The notes under the pieces are model-generated. The model was not told where the DNA came from, ran no database searches, and was given only the letters and a program-made list of their open reading frames with translations. The translations under genes and the position numbers were made by a program. This document shows positions 5,822 through 7,379 of a DNA stretch of 7,379 nucleotides, in pieces. Position 1 is the stretch's first letter, and the number at the start of each line of letters is the position of its first letter. Origin of the DNA: Prevotellaceae bacterium (GTDB lineage: Bacteria; Bacteroidota; Bacteroidia; Bacteroidales; UBA932); NCBI GenBank assembly GCA_031285695.1, contig JAITVR010000109.1, positions 1-7,379 of the forward strand, given 5' to 3'.

Positions 5822-7322
5822 ACAGCACCACGTCCATTTGCCCTTTTGCCTCGAGCTTATCTAAGGCATCGGCCATGCTGGTGGCATCTTCGGCTACCAC
5901 AAGCAGCTTGTCATGCGCCTCAAGGGTGGTGGCACCGTAAGGGGTAATGTATATTTTGCCGCGAATGATGAGCGAAATGGCGGCTTTTTTGGGAAAACCC
6001 AGCTCCACCAGCGGCACGCCAATGGCCTTGGACTGCTTGGGCAGCACCACCTGCGCAAACTTGGACTTTACATCGCCGTCCTCGTGGTCGCCCACCTCAA
6101 TGTCGATGGAAATATTGCGCGTTTTTTTAAACGGCTGCGACACGCCAAACAGCTTAGCCGCCCACGATAGCGAGGTGCCCTGCACCAGCACCGAGGTTAC
6201 GGAAATGAAGAAGACAATGTCGAAAATCATTTGCGAATTATCGAGCCCCGCCACCAACGGATAGGTGGCAAACACAATGGGCACTGCGCCCTTGAGCCCT
6301 ACCCACGAGACAAACAGCTGGCGGTTGAACGGAATTTTGAACGGAAGCAAACAGAGAAAAACGCTGAGCGGTCGCGCCACAAACATCAAAAAGGCCGAAA
6401 TGGCCAAGCCAATGCCGATGATGGGCAAAATGTGGCTGGGCGTAACGAGCAGCCCCAGCACAATGAAGATGGTAATTTGCATGAGCCACGCAAAGCCATC
6501 GAAAAAGCTGGTGATGGTTTTTTTGTGAATGAGCTTTTGGTTGCCTAAGTACAGCGCAAACACGTACACCGCCAAAAATCCGTTGCCGTAAACGATGTCG
6601 GTAATGGAGTAGGTAAAAAATATGAGGGCAATAACTACCACGGCGTACAGCGCATCGTACTCCAACCGTATGCGGTTGATGATGCGCTTGCTGAGCCAGC
6701 CTATGGCTAAACCCATGAGCACGCCCACCGCCATTTGCACCACAAGCATGGGAACTTTGACCCAAAGATTCCCCTCGGGCATCATGGCTATGCCCAAAAA
6801 GGTAATGGTCAAAAGGTAGGCCATGGGGTCGTTGCTGCCGCTCTCAAACTCCAGCATGGGGCGCAGGCCACCGCGCAGGCCCATGTTGCGCGAGCGCAGC
6901 ACGGCAAACACCGCCGCCGCATCGGTACTGGAAACGATGGAGCCCAACAGCATGCCTTCTACAAGCGAAAAGCCGGGAACGACTAACCAAACAAAGGTTC
7001 CCAAAAAAACAGCCGTGAACAGCACGCCAAAAACGGACAGCGCTGCGCCGGGCTTCATAATGGGGCGCACTTCCGCAAAATTGGTATCAAAGCCGCCGAA
7101 AAACAGGATAAAGTTGAGCGCTATTACGCCAATAAACTGCGCAATGGCAGGGCTGTTGAACTCAATGCCACCCACGCCCTCGCTACCCGCCAGCATACCA
7201 ATAAACACGAAGAAAACCAGCGCAGGCACGCCCACGCGAAACGAGGTTTTGCTTGCCAGCACGCTCAAAAACAGCAGCACGGCAATAACGAGTAGTACGC
7301 TATCGGAAAGGGATAATTCCAC
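5820..7322 (-). CDS. Potassium/proton antiporter, CPA1 family (NhaP2/CvrA type)
   Basis: This is an inner-membrane cation/proton antiporter of 500 residues, likely exchanging K+ (or Na+) for H+ in ion and pH homeostasis. Residues 1 to about 390 are strongly hydrophobic, with roughly a dozen membrane segments of the Na+/H+ exchanger fold. The ion-site motifs of CPA1 proteins are present: SSTDAAAVFA (131-140, D134) and FESGSNDPMA (159-168, with N164 and D165), followed by ARPLS (316-320) and WVGLKGAVPI (340-349). Residues about 405-485 form a soluble TrkA_C (RCK_C) domain, which in related proteins binds a regulatory ligand. The E. coli homologue CvrA is about 578 residues and has an additional CorC/HlyC domain that is absent here. 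The start is a GTG; an in-frame TAA lies immediately before it and no ATG occurs before the first helix, so a longer protein is excluded. K+ versus Na+ preference is inferred from the NhaP2-like architecture. Confidence 0.9.
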   Translation of the reverse strand: MELSLSDSVLLVIAVLLFLSVLASKTSFRVGVPALVFFVFIGMLAGSEGVGGIEFNSPAIAQFIGVIALNFILFFGGFDTNFAEVRPIMKPGAALSVFGVLFTAVFLGTFVWLVVPGFSLVEGMLLGSIVSSTDAAAVFAVLRSRNMGLRGGLRPMLEFESGSNDPMAYLLTITFLGIAMMPEGNLWVKVPMLVVQMAVGVLMGLAIGWLSKRIINRIRLEYDALYAVVVIALIFFTYSITDIVYGNGFLAVYVFALYLGNQKLIHKKTITSFFDGFAWLMQITIFIVLGLLVTPSHILPIIGIGLAISAFLMFVARPLSVFLCLLPFKIPFNRQLFVSWVGLKGAVPIVFATYPLVAGLDNSQMIFDIVFFISVTSVLVQGTSLSWAAKLFGVSQPFKKTRNISIDIEVGDHEDGDVKSKFAQVVLPKQSKAIGVPLVELGFPKKAAISLIIRGKIYITPYGATTLEAHDKLLVVAEDATSMADALDKLEAKGQMDVVL

Positions 7323-7379
7323 TTACTGTTGTTTGACTTTTTTTAAATTTATCCTCTGAAGTCCCCTCGTTGTCATTCT
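7323..7379. other. Antiporter upstream region, window edge
   Basis: These 57 bases precede the antiporter GTG. The minus strand has TAAATTTA about 25 bases before the start, one mismatch from the TAnnTTTG element, so it is only a weak promoter candidate. The last bases, CTCGTTGTCATTCT, resemble the beginning of dispersed GTCATTCTGAGCGAAG-type repeats, but the window ends before this can be judged. Confidence 0.3.

Noticed and set aside
6823..7359. Plus-strand open frame of 178 codons opposite the antiporter
   Set aside because: It is antisense to a strongly supported membrane protein, is rich in S, T, P and N as expected of a shadow frame, and has no recognisable motif.

Overview
The window is a chromosomal stretch of about 50% GC that looks like Bacteroidota, probably Bacteroidales. 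The reasons are a Bacteroidota-type -7 promoter element (TACTTTTG, fitting TAnnTTTG) upstream of the exonuclease gene, the absence of clear Shine-Dalgarno sequences before the starts, and the sequence character of the helicase-nuclease and ThiL proteins. I cannot place it more precisely. No plasmid, phage, CRISPR, rRNA or tRNA features are visible.

Layout: a 5'-truncated plus-strand gene (1-2070) encodes the C-terminal part of an AddA/RecB-like UvrD helicase with a PD-(D/E)XK nuclease domain. It converges on four minus-strand genes. In the order of their transcription these are a CPA1-type potassium/proton antiporter (7322-5820), a DEDDy 3'-5' exonuclease with a basic tail (5733-4999), thiL, thiamine-monophosphate kinase (4776-3769), and nadB, L-aspartate oxidase (3666-2092). 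The minus-strand genes are separated by gaps of 86, 222 and 102 bases, and at least the exonuclease appears to have its own promoter, so this is not a tight operon. The genes are housekeeping functions with no obvious shared pathway: DNA repair, nucleic-acid trimming, NAD and thiamine cofactor synthesis, and ion homeostasis.

The unusual content is repetitive DNA. A palindromic element with terminal inverted repeats CGTCATTGCGAG...CTCGCAATGACG occurs twice. One copy (630-711) sits inside the helicase-nuclease reading frame and is translated as about 28 extra residues without breaking the frame. The second (4843-4960) lies between the exonuclease and thiL genes and carries an extra internal segment of about 35 bases. 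Their right arms differ at only one of 39 positions. A 7-base tandem repeat (TAGTGAT, four units) runs directly into the thiL start codon, and a small palindrome lies between thiL and nadB. These short repeats, above all the protein-coding copy, are the part of the window most worth following up.
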